From the NCBI GenBank assembly GCA_012517875.1, contig JAAYUB010000085.1:1-64000 (forward strand): a DNA stretch of 64,000 nucleotides, written 5' to 3'. Shown piece by piece: positions 49,843 to 59,880 of this stretch. The DNA is from Acidobacteriota bacterium (GTDB taxonomy: Bacteria > Acidobacteriota > JAAYUB01). The notes beneath the pieces are model-generated. The model searched no databases, had not been told where the DNA came from, and worked only from the letters and a program-made list of their open reading frames with translations. Position 1 is the stretch's first letter; every line of letters begins with the position of its first letter. Position numbers and translations under genes: made by a program.

Positions 49843-52377
49843 ATGCAGCCGATCGAGCCGTACTTCACCCCTGACAGCGCCGCCACGCTCCGCCGGATGA
49901 TCCAGGAGAACGGCGGCCACGAGATTTTCTGTGTCGCCACGCTCGACGGCGCCAACCGGGTGGCCACGCTGCGCGTGGTGGCCCGGGGCAACGCCAACAG
50001 CGTCCCGGCGGTCCTCGAGGCGGCGGCGCCCGGGATGGTGGCGATCCACAATCATCCGTCCGGCGACCTGACGCCGTCGGCCAACGACATCACCCTGGCC
50101 GGCGACCTGGGCGCTGCGGGCGTCGCTTCCTACATCGTCGACAACGCCGTCGGCCGCCTCCACGTGCTCGTGGAGCCCATGGCCGCCCGCGAGGTTCACG
50201 CCATCGAGGCCGACCCGTTGCTGGACCAGTTCGGGGCGGCGGGACGGCTGGCCGGACGGCTCCCCGGCTTCGAGGTGCGGCCGCAGCAGGTGCGGATGGT
50301 GCGCGAGGTGATCCGCGTCCTCAACGAGAACAAGATCGGACTCATCGAGGCGGGAACGGGCGTGGGCAAGTCGCTGGCCTACCTAATTCCGGCGGTCCAC
50401 TGGGCCCTGGCCAACCACCAGCGGATCGTGGTGTCCACGAACACGATCAACCTCCAGGAGCAACTCATTCACAAAGACATTCCGTTCCTCCAGACCGGGC
50501 TGGGCTTGGAGTTCGCCGCGGTGCTCATGAAGGGACGGGGCAACTACCTGTGCCGGCGGCGGGCCGAGGATGCCCGGCGCGAGCCGGCCGTACTGGCCCG
50601 TGAGGACACCGCCGCCGAACTCCGGCTCCTCCTCGAGTGGATGGAGCGGACGGCCGACGGCTCGCTCAGCGATCTCGCGTTCGAACCTTCGGAGGAGGTC
50701 TGGGAGAGCGTCCAGTGCGAGGCGGACAGCTGTAACCGCGCCCGTTGCCCGTTTTTCTCACGCTGCTTCTTCTACCAGGCCCGCCGCGACGCCGCTCGGG
50801 CCCAACTCATCGTCACCAACCACCACCTGCTCATGGCCGACCTGGCCATCAAGGGCACCGGCGGCCGAAACGGCGTGCTGCCCGTGTTCCACAAGCTCAT
50901 CGTGGACGAAGCGCACCACCTGGAGAACGTGGCCACTGCCTACCTCGGCGCCACCGTGACGCCGTTCTCGTTCTACCGCAGCCTCGGCCGGCTGCAGAGC
51001 CACCGGGCCGATGACCGGGGCCTGGTCCCGTCCATCAGCCGCCGGCTCTACGCGCTCATGAACCCGGAGAACCAGCAGCCGGTGGCGCGCGTCCATGCCC
51101 AGATTGCGGGACCGTTCACCGACGCCCGGCGGGCGTACCGCGAACGGCTGGCCGCGGCATTCGAGACGATGGCCCACAACATCACCTCCAGCGAGGCGCT
51201 GTCCTTGGCGCCGGGCGAGGAGTTCAAGAAGCGGATCGCCCCCGCGGTGGAGGCTTCGCCGCTCTGGCAGGAGGTCGTTCTGCCGGCGGTGGCCGAGATG
51301 CTGGCGGCCGGCGAGCAGTTCCAGGAAGCCGCCCAGGAACTGCTCAAGCGAATCTACGCCCTGGACGCCGACACACTGGACAAGATCCAGAGCCCGCTGC
51401 TCGACATTGAGGCGCTGCTGCTGCGCCTCAAGGAGCTGCAGCTGGTCCTGGCCGCCTTCTGTGAGGGCCAGCCGGACACCTGCCGCTGGCTGGAGCTCCG
51501 GCGCCGGCGCGACCACTGCCTGGTCGCCTTCTGTCAGGCGCCCCTCGACGTCGCCTCCCGGCTCAAGGAGCTGGTGTTCGACACCTACGACTCCGTGCTG
51601 CTGACTTCGGCCACGCTGTCGATTGACCGCACTTTCGACTTCATCAAGCGGCGCACCGGCCTGGACGGCGTGGCGCCCGAACGGCTGATCGACGCCGTGC
51701 TCGACTCGCCGTTCGATTTCGCCCGCCGCGTGCTCATGGGCATCCCCATGGACCTGCCCGACCCGGCGGCCGGCGCCTTCGCCGATCGGCTGGCCTGGCT
51801 GGTCCGGGAGACCGTGACGCTGACGGGCGGACGCGCGTTCGTGCTGTTCACCTCCTACTCCCTGCTCCGCCGGGTGCACCAGCAGCTAGAACTCCCCCTC
51901 CTCCAGGCCGGCTGCACCTGCCTGCGGCAGGGCCAGCTCAACCGGCACCAGCTCCTGGAGGCGTTCAAATCCCAGCCCCGCGCCGTGCTCTTCGCCACCG
52001 ACAGTTTCTGGGAGGGCGTCGACGTGCGCGGCGAGGCGCTCCAGTGCGTCATCATCACCAAGCTGCCATTCCACGTTCCCACCGAACCCATCATCGAGGC
52101 GCGGCTCGAGCAGATCCGGGCCGCCGGCGGCCAGCCCTTTCTCGACTACACCGTCCCTCAGGCCGTCATCAAGCTGAAGCAGGGGTTCGGCCGGCTGATC
52201 CGGTCGCACGCGGACTGGGGACTGGTGGTGGTGTGCGACCGCCGCCTGCTGACCAAGCCCTATGGCCGGATCTTCCTGGCGAGTCTGCCGCCGGGCCGGG
52301 TCCTGCCCGCACCGGCGGACGCCCTGTTGGCCGAAATGCGCCGCTTCCGCGACGGTTTCACCGCGCCGGCCGACTGA
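49843..52377 (+). CDS. DinG-family helicase fused to a RadC-type JAMM domain
   Basis: The protein has 844 residues. Residues about 1-115 form a JAB/MPN+ domain of the RadC type with a full JAMM zinc motif: E27, H69, H71, S79 and D82 (HNHPSGDLTPSAND). A DinG/XPD-like superfamily 2 helicase follows. It has Walker A GTGVGKS (171-177) and an iron-sulfur Cys set (NYLC, then CNRARCPFFSRC). It also has the DEAHH box and C-terminal motifs (LFTSYSLL, DSFWEGVD, QGFGRLIRS). It should unwind DNA in the 5'-3' direction, with a metalloprotease or nuclease-like accessory domain of unknown substrate. All metal ligands are present in both modules. Confidence 0.9.
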   Translation: MQPIEPYFTPDSAATLRRMIQENGGHEIFCVATLDGANRVATLRVVARGNANSVPAVLEAAAPGMVAIHNHPSGDLTPSANDITLAGDLGAAGVASYIVDNAVGRLHVLVEPMAAREVHAIEADPLLDQFGAAGRLAGRLPGFEVRPQQVRMVREVIRVLNENKIGLIEAGTGVGKSLAYLIPAVHWALANHQRIVVSTNTINLQEQLIHKDIPFLQTGLGLEFAAVLMKGRGNYLCRRRAEDARREPAVLAREDTAAELRLLLEWMERTADGSLSDLAFEPSEEVWESVQCEADSCNRARCPFFSRCFFYQARRDAARAQLIVTNHHLLMADLAIKGTGGRNGVLPVFHKLIVDEAHHLENVATAYLGATVTPFSFYRSLGRLQSHRADDRGLVPSISRRLYALMNPENQQPVARVHAQIAGPFTDARRAYRERLAAAFETMAHNITSSEALSLAPGEEFKKRIAPAVEASPLWQEVVLPAVAEMLAAGEQFQEAAQELLKRIYALDADTLDKIQSPLLDIEALLLRLKELQLVLAAFCEGQPDTCRWLELRRRRDHCLVAFCQAPLDVASRLKELVFDTYDSVLLTSATLSIDRTFDFIKRRTGLDGVAPERLIDAVLDSPFDFARRVLMGIPMDLPDPAAGAFADRLAWLVRETVTLTGGRAFVLFTSYSLLRRVHQQLELPLLQAGCTCLRQGQLNRHQLLEAFKSQPRAVLFATDSFWEGVDVRGEALQCVIITKLPFHVPTEPIIEARLEQIRAAGGQPFLDYTVPQAVIKLKQGFGRLIRSHADWGLVVVCDRRLLTKPYGRIFLASLPPGRVLPAPADALLAEMRRFRDGFTAPAD

Positions 52378-52409
52378 ACCGGTCGGACTATTCAACGCCC
52401 GGTGCGCTC

Positions 52410-52418
52410 TGATACAAT
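52410..52418 (+). promoter_or_regulatory. Extended -10 promoter of hpt
   Basis: TGATACAAT precedes the GTG at 52450 by 31 bp. The ATG at 52417 lies within it, which supports the downstream start. Confidence 0.5.
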
Positions 52419-52449
52419 GAATCGATTCGATATGCCTCCGGAGGGTCCC

Positions 52450-53007
52450 GTGAATTCCATCTACCCCGACTACCCCGGCGAATACCTGGCGGAGATTCTG
52501 CTCGATGCGGACGCCATTCAGAAGCGGATCGCCGAACTGGCCGCCCAGCTCAGCCGCGACTACGCCGGAAAGAACCCGCTGCTGGTCTGCATCCTCAAGG
52601 GCGCCACACCCTTCCACTCCGATTTGATCCGGCGCATGGACATCCCGCTGGCAGTGGACTTCATCGCAGTGGCCAGTTACGGCGACTCCACCAAGTCCAC
52701 CGGCGAGGTCAAGCTGATCAAGGACCTCGACAAGTCGGTGACGGGCCAACACGTGGTCATTGTCGAAGACATCGTGGACACCGGCCTCACCCTCAACTAC
52801 CTGAAGAACATGCTGGCCAACCGGGAACCGGCCGACATCCGGATCTGCGCGCTGCTCAGCAAGCCGGCCCGGCGGCTCATTGACGTGACCGTCGATTACC
52901 TGGGCTTCGACATCCCCGACGAGTTCGTGATCGGCTATGGGCTGGACTACGCGGAGCGATACCGCAACCTGCCCTATATCGGCGTCCTCCGGCTGGGCGT
53001 CCAGTAG
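52450..53007 (+). CDS. hpt: Hypoxanthine phosphoribosyltransferase
   Basis: The protein has 185 residues from GTG 52450, chosen because GGAGGG lies five bases upstream and earlier ATGs fall in or near the promoter. The PRPP-binding motif VVIVEDIVDTGLTL (about 95-108) and the early LLVCILKGATPF are typical. The flexible-loop SYGDSTKSTG is present. It salvages hypoxanthine and possibly guanine to IMP and GMP; with guaA at 61 kb this gives two routes to GMP. It begins a plus-strand block hpt-nrdR-hsp20-lon-thiL with short gaps. Confidence 0.93.
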   Translation: MNSIYPDYPGEYLAEILLDADAIQKRIAELAAQLSRDYAGKNPLLVCILKGATPFHSDLIRRMDIPLAVDFIAVASYGDSTKSTGEVKLIKDLDKSVTGQHVVIVEDIVDTGLTLNYLKNMLANREPADIRICALLSKPARRLIDVTVDYLGFDIPDEFVIGYGLDYAERYRNLPYIGVLRLGVQ

Positions 53008-53041
53008 CCTCCGGCCGGCCCCACAGGAGCAGAGCACCGGC

Positions 53042-53500
53042 ATGAAGTGTCCCTACTGCAACCAGAGCGGCGATAAAGTGGTGGACTCGCGCGAAAGCAA
53101 GGAGGCGACCAGCATCCGCCGCCGCCGCGAGTGCCTGTTCTGCGGCAAGCGCTTCACCACCTACGAGCGCATCATGGAAAGCCCTCTGCTGGTCGTCAAG
53201 AAGGACGGACGGCGCGAGGAGTTCGATCGGAACAAGATCATGGCCGGCCTGCTCAAGGCCTTCCAAAAGCGCCCGGTGGCGCTGACGGACCTGGAGCGGA
53301 TCACCGACGAGATCGAGACATACGTCCAGGAAAACCCGGAGAAGGAAGTCACCACCGCCGAGATCGGCCAGATGCTCATGCGCAAGATCCATCGGCTGGA
53401 CAAGGTGGCTTACGTCCGGTTCGCCTCCGTCTACCGGGAGTTCAAGGATGTGTCGGAGTTTCTACAGGAAATCAGCGAGCTGTTCGACGCCAAGGGTTAG
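53042..53500 (+). CDS. nrdR: Transcriptional repressor NrdR
   Basis: The 152-residue protein has an N-terminal zinc ribbon with two CxxC pairs (CPYC at 3-6, CLFC at 31-34). An ATP-cone domain (about 49-139) follows, with VVKKDGRREEFDRNKI. NrdR senses ATP/dATP and represses ribonucleotide reductase genes. The ATG at 53042 follows an AGGAG site. It is 34 bp after hpt and 10 bp before hsp20. No nrd gene is in the window. Motifs and length are canonical. Confidence 0.97.
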   Translation: MKCPYCNQSGDKVVDSRESKEATSIRRRRECLFCGKRFTTYERIMESPLLVVKKDGRREEFDRNKIMAGLLKAFQKRPVALTDLERITDEIETYVQENPEKEVTTAEIGQMLMRKIHRLDKVAYVRFASVYREFKDVSEFLQEISELFDAKG

Positions 53501-53510
53501 CGAGGCGGGT

Positions 53511-53951
53511 ATGGGCAACAAACCAAAACGCGGCAAGCATCCCGGCCTGAGCATGAACGACCTGTTCTTGCCCGGTTGTCCGGGGGCACTCGGCGCCGAG
53601 CAGTGGTTCCCGCCCCTGGACCTGGGCGAGACCGACACCCACGTCATCGTGCGACTGGAGGTTGCCGGGGTCGCCGCCGGCGATCTCCGCGTCACCCTCC
53701 GTGATGACATCCTTACCGTGAGCGGGCTGAAGCGGGAACCCCAATTCACCGACGAGGAGAAGATCCGCTTCCTCTGCCTGGAGCGTGGCTACGGCCCGTT
53801 CCAGAAAACAGTGGAGTTGCAGTGGGTGATCGATCCGAAGCAATCCGAAGCGGTGCTGGAGAGCGGTGTCCTGACCATCACCTTGGCCAAACGCCCGGAA
53901 CAGCGGGGCACTGTGTACGAGATTCCCGTCCACGCCCGAACCGAGGCGTAG
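53511..53951 (+). CDS. Hsp20/alpha-crystallin small heat shock protein
   Basis: The 146-residue protein has an alpha-crystallin domain at about 35-130: the beta-sandwich pattern PPLDLGETDTHVIVRLEVAGV and LTVSGLKRE, and the closing GVLTITLAK. The C-terminal IxI anchor appears as YEIPV. It is an ATP-independent holdase. It sits directly upstream of lon, and the pair suggests shared protein-quality control. No CIRCE element was seen. Confidence 0.92.
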   Translation: MGNKPKRGKHPGLSMNDLFLPGCPGALGAEQWFPPLDLGETDTHVIVRLEVAGVAAGDLRVTLRDDILTVSGLKREPQFTDEEKIRFLCLERGYGPFQKTVELQWVIDPKQSEAVLESGVLTITLAKRPEQRGTVYEIPVHARTEA

Positions 53952-53981
53952 GTCCCATCCCACCAAGGAGAACACCGAGTC

Positions 53982-56414
53982 ATGGACCAGGACAATCCGG
54001 ACATCCAGGACATCCCAGTCGACCTCGAGGAACGGCCGGCGGACGGCCAGATCCAGATCCCCGAGGTGCTGCCGGTGCTGCCGCTCCGGGACATCGTGGT
54101 GTTCCCTTTCATGATCGTCCCGCTGTATGTCAGCCGGCCCAACTCCGTCGCGGCGGTGGACTACGCCCTGTCCAAGAACCGAATGATTCTGCTCGTGGCC
54201 CAGAAGAACGCCCAAGACGAGGATCCCGGCGCCGACGACATCTACCGGATGGGGACCGTGGGCATCATCATGCGGATGCTCAAGCTCCCCGACGGCCGGC
54301 TGCGCATCCTCGTCCAGGGGGTCATGCGGGCCAAGATCGAGAGCATGGACTTCAGCGGGCCGTTCATCGCCGCATCGGTCCAGGCCTTGCGGGAGCCCGA
54401 GGCGCAGGCCACCACCATCAAGGCCGAGGCGCTGGTGCGCAATATCAAGAGTGCCATGGAGCAGGCCAACCAGCTCGGCAAGAACATCGCCGCCGAGATC
54501 ATGGTGATCATCTCCAACCTGGATGACCCGGGCCGGCTGGCCGACATCGTCGCCGCCAATCTGGACCTGAAGGTGAAGGTCGCCCAGGACGTGCTGTCGC
54601 AGATCCACACGGTGCGGCGGCTGCAGCGGGTGCACGAGCTGCTCAAGCGGGAGATCGAACTGCTGGAGGTTCAGCAGCAGATCAACTCCCAGGCCAAGGA
54701 CGAGATCGACAAATCCCAGAAGGAGTACTTCCTTCGTCAGCAGCTTAAGGCGATCCAGGACGAGCTGAACGAGGGGAACGAATTCGCCCAGGAGATCAAG
54801 CAGTACCGCGAGAAGGCCGCCGCGGCCAAGATGCCCGTCGACGCCTTCGAGGAGGTGGATCGCCAGATCAGCCGGCTCGAGAAGATGCACCCCGAGTCCG
54901 CTGAGGCCGCCACCATGCGCACCTGGCTCGACTGGGTGGTCAACCTGCCGTGGAGCAAGCACACCCGCGACAACCTGAACCTGGCCAAGGCGCAGAAGAT
55001 CCTGGACCAGGACCACTACGACCTGGAGAAGATCAAGGAGCGCATCGTCGAGCACCTGGCCGTGCGGAAGATCTCCGAGAGCAACCGCGGCCCGATCCTG
55101 TGCTTCGTCGGGCCGCCGGGCGTGGGCAAGACGTCGCTGGGACGCTCCATCGCCCGGGCGCTGGGCCGGCAGTTCGTCCGGCTGTCGCTGGGCGGCGTCC
55201 ATGACGAAGCCGAGATCCGCGGACACCGGCGCACCTACGTCGGCGCCATGCCGGGCCGGATCATCCAAGGGATCCACCAGGCTGGCACCAACAACCCGGT
55301 GTTCATGATGGACGAGGTGGATAAGATCGGCGCCGACTTCCGCGGCGACCCGTCGTCGGCGCTTCTCGAAGTGCTGGACCCCGAGCAGAACTTCTCGTTT
55401 CGTGACAATTATCTAGGGGTCGCGTTCGACCTGTCCAACGTGCTTTTCATCACCACCGCCAACATCCTGGACACGGTCCAGCCCGCCTTCCTCGACCGGA
55501 TGGAGGTTATCCATCTCAGCGGGTACTCCGAGCAGGAAAAACTCCATATCGCCCGCCGCTTCCTCATCCCGAAACAGCTCAAGGAGCACGGGCTGAACAA
55601 GACGGATCTGGCGTTCACCGACGGCGCCTTGCTCGCCATCATCAACGGTTACACCCGCGAGGCGGGCCTGCGCAACCTGGAACGGGAGATCGCCCGGATC
55701 TGCCGCAAGGTGGCCCGGCGGGTGGCCGAGGGAAAACGGAAGGAGGTGCGCATCACGCCGCGGATGCTGGCGACCTACCTCGGACCGGAGCGGATCCCGC
55801 GCGAAAAGCTTCTCAAGGAGAACCGCACGGGCATCGTCACCGGTCTGGCCTGGACGCCCACCGGCGGCGATGTCCTGTTCGTGGAGGCCATCTCCATGAA
55901 GGGGAAGGGCACCCTGATGCTCACCGGCATGCTGGGCGAGGTGATGCAGGAGTCGGCCAAGGCCGCCCACAGCTTCGCCCGCGCCTACGCCAGCCAGTTC
56001 GGCATCGCCGATTCCTTTTTCGAGGAGCGGGACATTCACATTCACGTGCCCGAAGGGGCCATCCCCAAGGACGGGCCGTCTGCCGGCGTGGCCATGGCCA
56101 CCGCCCTGGTGTCGGTCTGCACCGGCAACCCGGTGCGCCGCGACCTGGCCATGACCGGCGAGATCACCCTCCGGGGCGACGTGCTCCCCATCGGCGGCGT
56201 CAAGGAAAAAATCCTGGCCGCGCGGCGGGCGGACATCTTCAAGGTGATCCTCCCCGCCCCCAACCGCAAAGACGTGGAAGACCTGCCGGAGTTCGCCCGC
56301 GCCGGGATGAAGTTCATCTACGTCGACGGGGTGCGCGACGTCCTCAAGCACGCCCTGCAGAACGCAACGAAGCAAGCCGCGCCCAAAACCAAGCCCGGCG
56401 GGAAGCACCCGTGA
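53982..56414 (+). CDS. lon: ATP-dependent Lon protease
   Basis: The 810-residue protein has the LonA layout. The N-terminal substrate-binding domain (about 25-220; [15 protein letters not shown]) precedes a coiled-coil, then the AAA+ module with Walker [10 protein letters not shown] and Walker [10 protein letters not shown]. The C-terminal protease domain has the Ser-Lys dyad in PKDGPSAG and [10 protein letters not shown]. It degrades misfolded and regulatory proteins in the cytosol. It follows hsp20 by 30 bp and overlaps thiL by 4 bp. Confidence 0.98.
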   Translation: MDQDNPDIQDIPVDLEERPADGQIQIPEVLPVLPLRDIVVFPFMIVPLYVSRPNSVAAVDYALSKNRMILLVAQKNAQDEDPGADDIYRMGTVGIIMRMLKLPDGRLRILVQGVMRAKIESMDFSGPFIAASVQALREPEAQATTIKAEALVRNIKSAMEQANQLGKNIAAEIMVIISNLDDPGRLADIVAANLDLKVKVAQDVLSQIHTVRRLQRVHELLKREIELLEVQQQINSQAKDEIDKSQKEYFLRQQLKAIQDELNEGNEFAQEIKQYREKAAAAKMPVDAFEEVDRQISRLEKMHPESAEAATMRTWLDWVVNLPWSKHTRDNLNLAKAQKILDQDHYDLEKIKERIVEHLAVRKISESNRGPILCFVGPPGVGKTSLGRSIARALGRQFVRLSLGGVHDEAEIRGHRRTYVGAMPGRIIQGIHQAGTNNPVFMMDEVDKIGADFRGDPSSALLEVLDPEQNFSFRDNYLGVAFDLSNVLFITTANILDTVQPAFLDRMEVIHLSGYSEQEKLHIARRFLIPKQLKEHGLNKTDLAFTDGALLAIINGYTREAGLRNLEREIARICRKVARRVAEGKRKEVRITPRMLATYLGPERIPREKLLKENRTGIVTGLAWTPTGGDVLFVEAISMKGKGTLMLTGMLGEVMQESAKAAHSFARAYASQFGIADSFFEERDIHIHVPEGAIPKDGPSAGVAMATALVSVCTGNPVRRDLAMTGEITLRGDVLPIGGVKEKILAARRADIFKVILPAPNRKDVEDLPEFARAGMKFIYVDGVRDVLKHALQNATKQAAPKTKPGGKHP

Positions 56415-57460
56415 AGCGGCTCTCTGAGGAGGAGCTCATTCACTGGATCGCCGCCGGCGGCGAAGACGCCCCGGCCTTCCTGCGCCGCGGCATCGGCGAC
56501 GACTGCGCCGTCTGCCGCCCGGCGCCCGGCACCGAGCTGGTGGTCACCACCGATCTGCTGGTGGAGAACCGGCACTTCCGCCTGACCACCTCCCCCCTGG
56601 CCGACCTCGGCTGGAAGGTGGGCGCCGCCAACCTCAGCGATATCGCCGCCATGGGCGCCCGGCCGGTCGCCTTCTTCCTGGCGGCAGCCTTCCCTCCGGA
56701 TCGTCAGGCGGAATTCAAGGCCATCATGGGCGGCCTGCGGGCGATCCTCCAGTGGGCGGCGGCGCCGCTCGCGGGGGGCGACCTGTCGGCGGCCGACCGC
56801 TTCCTGTTTTGCGCCACGGTGATCGGCGAGGCGCCCGCCGGCGGCGCTCTGCTTCGCTCCGGCGCCCGGCCCGGTGACATCGTCTACATCACCGGCGAGC
56901 CGGGTTACTCGGCCGCCGGGCTGCGGCTACTGGAGGCAGGCTGGCGGGTGGGCGCGCGTGGCGGCGTCCGCGACGCCGCCGGTGCGCCGGTGCCGCCCCA
57001 GGCACCGGCGCGCCGATGCCTGACCAGACACCTCCGGCCGGAGCCGCGCCTGGCCGCGGGCCTGTTCCTGCGCGAGTCCGGCGCCGTCACCGCCTGCATC
57101 GACACCAGCGACGGCATCGCCAAGGACCTCCGCCAGATCGCCGTGATGAGCGGCGTGGGTACCGAAATCGATGCGGTGTTCGTCCGTGCCTGCGCCGACG
57201 GGGCGCTCGTCACCGTAGCGGACGCGCTGGGCGGCGGCGAAGATTACGAGCTGCTCTTCACCGTGGATCCGTCCCGCGAGGCGACCTTCCTCAACGCCTA
57301 CACCCGGGCGGCTGGTCTGCCGCCGCTGCGCCGCGTGGGCCGCATCGTCGCCGACCATCCGGGCGAACTGCGCTTGCTCACTCCCGCCGGCCCCCAGCCC
57401 CTCCCCGTCTCCGGCTTCGACCACTTCCGCCCGCCACGATCACACGAACCCCGCGCCTAA
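56411..57460 (+). CDS. thiL: Thiamine-monophosphate kinase
   Basis: The protein has 349 residues from GTG 56411, overlapping the lon stop (GTGA). The ThiL signature is clear: GIGDDCAV with metal-binding Asp, TTDLLVENRHF, NLSDIAAMGARP, and IDTSDGIAKDL. It makes thiamine pyrophosphate from thiamine monophosphate. It is the last gene of the hpt-lon block. No other thiamine gene or TPP riboswitch is nearby. Confidence 0.95.
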   Translation: MKRLSEEELIHWIAAGGEDAPAFLRRGIGDDCAVCRPAPGTELVVTTDLLVENRHFRLTTSPLADLGWKVGAANLSDIAAMGARPVAFFLAAAFPPDRQAEFKAIMGGLRAILQWAAAPLAGGDLSAADRFLFCATVIGEAPAGGALLRSGARPGDIVYITGEPGYSAAGLRLLEAGWRVGARGGVRDAAGAPVPPQAPARRCLTRHLRPEPRLAAGLFLRESGAVTACIDTSDGIAKDLRQIAVMSGVGTEIDAVFVRACADGALVTVADALGGGEDYELLFTVDPSREATFLNAYTRAAGLPPLRRVGRIVADHPGELRLLTPAGPQPLPVSGFDHFRPPRSHEPRA

Positions 57461-57652
57461 TTTTGGCTTCGCAAAGACGCTCAGACACCAAGTCATGCAA
57501 GCACCAGGCGATGCAGTGAACCTTTAACCCGGCGTCACTGAGTCTTTCGGATGATAATGCGCCTGGAAGGGGCGAGGGGATATCAGTGAGCTCGCTGTGT
57601 CTCAAGCGGGAGATACAACGGCTCAACTTGACCAATTCACCGACTCACCAGT
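57461..57652. other. Non-coding gap between convergent thiL and glycosyltransferase
   Basis: The 192-bp gap has lower G+C than its neighbours and contains ragged short tandem-like phrases (ACTTGACCAATTCACC, GACTCACCAGTTC). No gene, RNA or clear terminator was recognised. It resembles degraded intergenic sequence. Confidence 0.3.
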
Positions 57653-58732
57653 TCATGAAATCCGCCGGAACAGTGTCTGCAGGGACTGGGCGGTCTGCGT
57701 CCACGAGAAGCCCGCGGCGCGAACGCGGCCGGCGGCGCCGAGCACCCGGGCCTCCGCCGGATCGCGGAGCAGCCGCACCAGCAGTGCACCCAGCTCGCCC
57801 GGATCCTCCCGCCGGGCGAGCAGGCCCGTCTCGCCGTCACGGACCATCTCGGGGATCGCGGTGGTGTCGAGCGACACCACCGGCCGGGCGGACGCCATCG
57901 CCTCGAGGAACGCAAAGCCGAATGTCTCGTGCCGCGACGGCAGGCAGAAGACGGCGGCACGGCGGTAGAACGTCGGTAAGGCGTCGGGCGGCTGGTCGCC
58001 GTACCAGGCGATCCGGCCCCGGCCGGGGTGTGCGGCGATTGCCGCCGCGAGCCAGCGGTCCAACAAGCCGGCGCCCACGATCTCCAACCGGGCGGCGGGC
58101 ACTTCCCGGATGACGTGCGCGAACGCGGCGAGCAGCAGGTCGAGGCCCTTGCGCGGATAGAGGCGGGCCACGCAGAGGATGACCGGCTCATTCGCCTCCG
58201 CCGGCAAAGCGGCCTGCAGCTTCAAATCCCAGTCGGCCAGGTCGATGCCGAACGGGACCACCTCGATCCGCCCCGCCGGCACGCCATAAAGCCGCGCCAC
58301 GGTGGCGGCGGCGAAGCGGGACGGCGCCACCACGACCGCCGCGCGACGGGCCGTCCGGCCCTCGAGCTGGGCCAGCTGAACCAGCGTCCAGCGCACCGGG
58401 CCCCGTTCAAAACGGACGATGTCGGCCAGCACGCCGCCGTTGACCTGCACCAGCGGCGGACCGCCCCGGGGCAGGGCGAACCCGTCGAAATCGAATCCGG
58501 CGACCACCGCGGCGCCGGCCAGATCCAGGGGACGGAGGCGGTGGTTGAAGGCAATCCGGGCGACGGCGTTGCGGATGTAGCCGGCCCGGTCCCGCTCCGG
58601 ACACACGACGCGGACGTCCTCGCCGACCGCCCGGAGCGCGTCGCGGCAGCCCCGCACCGAGGCAGCCACGCCGCTGCCGGCGGTGCCCGCCGCGTGCCAG
58701 GAAGTCAGCAGAACAACGCGCACGGACACCAC
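57653..58732 (-). CDS. Glycosyltransferase family 4 protein
   Basis: The protein has 359 residues from GTG 58732, 4 bp after the antiporter stop. The GT-B fold is visible: an early LLTSWHAAGTAGSGVA acceptor-side loop, VVAPSRFAA, PFGIDL, VARLYPRKGLDLLLAAF, and the donor-binding E-x7-E in SRHETFGFAFLEAMA. It would use a nucleotide sugar to build a polysaccharide, lipopolysaccharide or glycolipid. There is no cluster of other sugar genes, so the acceptor is unknown. Two further in-frame GTG codons are possible starts. Confidence 0.9.
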   Translation of the reverse strand: MVSVRVVLLTSWHAAGTAGSGVAASVRGCRDALRAVGEDVRVVCPERDRAGYIRNAVARIAFNHRLRPLDLAGAAVVAGFDFDGFALPRGGPPLVQVNGGVLADIVRFERGPVRWTLVQLAQLEGRTARRAAVVVAPSRFAAATVARLYGVPAGRIEVVPFGIDLADWDLKLQAALPAEANEPVILCVARLYPRKGLDLLLAAFAHVIREVPAARLEIVGAGLLDRWLAAAIAAHPGRGRIAWYGDQPPDALPTFYRRAAVFCLPSRHETFGFAFLEAMASARPVVSLDTTAIPEMVRDGETGLLARREDPGELGALLVRLLRDPAEARVLGAAGRVRAAGFSWTQTAQSLQTLFRRIS

Positions 58733-58736
58733 CCCG

Positions 58737-59822
58737 TCAGGCGTGGGGCAGGAAGTAGAAGACGATGCCGAGAATGGCGTAGACCGACAGCAGCTGCACC
58801 CCCTCCAGCCAGTTGGACTCGCCGTCCATGGTCACCTGGGCGGAGATGGCCACCGCCAGCGCCACCGCCAGCACCTCCGGCAGGGTAAACACCAGGTTCA
58901 TGGGCCGCGGCCCCACCACCAGCGACGCCAGCACCAGCACCGGCGCCACGAAGAGCGCGATCTGGGTACTGCTCCCCAGCGAGATGCCGATGCTCAGATC
59001 CGTCCGGTTCTTGAGCGCCGCCACCACCGCGGAGCTGTGCTCGGCGGCGTTGCCGATGATGGCCACGACGATGACGCCCACGAACACCCCGGTCATACCC
59101 ATGGCCTCGGCGGCCGGCTCCACCGCCCCCACGAGGATTTCGCTGATCCAGCCGATCAGCGCGGTGCTCCCGGTGAGCACGACCAGCGCGGTTCGGAGGC
59201 TCCAGCCGGGGCCGTGCGGGCCGTCCGGGTGGACGTGCGAACCGCTGGTGAACAGGTGGCGGTGGGTGCGCAACGAGAAGAGCAGGCCCAGGACATAGGT
59301 GACCAGCAGAATCCCCGCGATCTCCAGACTCATGCCGCGCTCGAGCAGCGGCGCCTCCTGGCCGCCCAGGTAATGGTACGCCGCGGGCACGATGAGGGCG
59401 ATGGCGGCCAGGGTCAGCATATTGGCCTGGCTGCGGGCCGCAATCGGGTTGAAGGTCTGGATCTTGAACTTCAGGCCGCCGGCCAGGAACGACGCGCCCA
59501 TCACCAGCAGGATGTTGCCGATGATGGAACCGGTGAGCGACGCCTTGACCACGTCGTGCAGCCCCTGCTGCAGGGCCATCAGGGCGATGATCAATTCGGC
59601 GGCGTTGCCGAAGGTGGCGTTGAGCAGGCCGCCGACCCCTTCGTTGGTCCGGGACGCCAGTTCCTCGGTAGCGTGGCCCAGCAGCCCGGCCAGCGGAATG
59701 ATGGCCAGGCAGGCGGCGATGAACACGGCCGCCGGCAGGTTCGATACGGTGAACTTCAGGATCACCGCCACCGGCACGAACACCAGCAGCCAGTTCAGAG
59801 ACGGTTTGAGCCATGTGGGCAT
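58737..59822 (-). CDS. Ca2+/H+ antiporter (CaCA/CAX family)
   Basis: The protein has 361 residues from ATG 59822, chosen for its CGGGAG site over an upstream ATG at 59849. It has about eleven membrane helices with two inverted alpha repeats, GNAAELIIALMAL and GNAAEHSSAVVAA, the calcium-binding signature of the CAX branch. A His-rich loop (THRHLFTSGSHVHPDGPHG) lies in the middle, as in related cation exchangers. It exports Ca2+ against protons across the inner membrane. It is the middle gene of a three-gene minus-strand block. Confidence 0.93.
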   Translation of the reverse strand: MPTWLKPSLNWLLVFVPVAVILKFTVSNLPAAVFIAACLAIIPLAGLLGHATEELASRTNEGVGGLLNATFGNAAELIIALMALQQGLHDVVKASLTGSIIGNILLVMGASFLAGGLKFKIQTFNPIAARSQANMLTLAAIALIVPAAYHYLGGQEAPLLERGMSLEIAGILLVTYVLGLLFSLRTHRHLFTSGSHVHPDGPHGPGWSLRTALVVLTGSTALIGWISEILVGAVEPAAEAMGMTGVFVGVIVVAIIGNAAEHSSAVVAALKNRTDLSIGISLGSSTQIALFVAPVLVLASLVVGPRPMNLVFTLPEVLAVALAVAISAQVTMDGESNWLEGVQLLSVYAILGIVFYFLPHA

Positions 59823-59880
59823 CGCGTCACTCCCGATACAAAATTTCACGTCGCGTTGCAGTGCCGCTCCGGCCTGCGCC

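Noticed and set aside
53472-55277. 601-codon open frame antisense to hsp20 and lon
   Set aside because: It is a shadow of codon bias in G+C-rich genes: low-complexity Leu/Asp/Gly-rich translation and opposed to well-identified genes. The same applies to other long antisense frames such as 2493-3551 and 61029-63179.
57461-57652. Repeat or mobile-element remnant between thiL and the glycosyltransferase
   Set aside because: Short phrases recur loosely, but no terminal inverted repeat, target duplication or transposase fragment was found.
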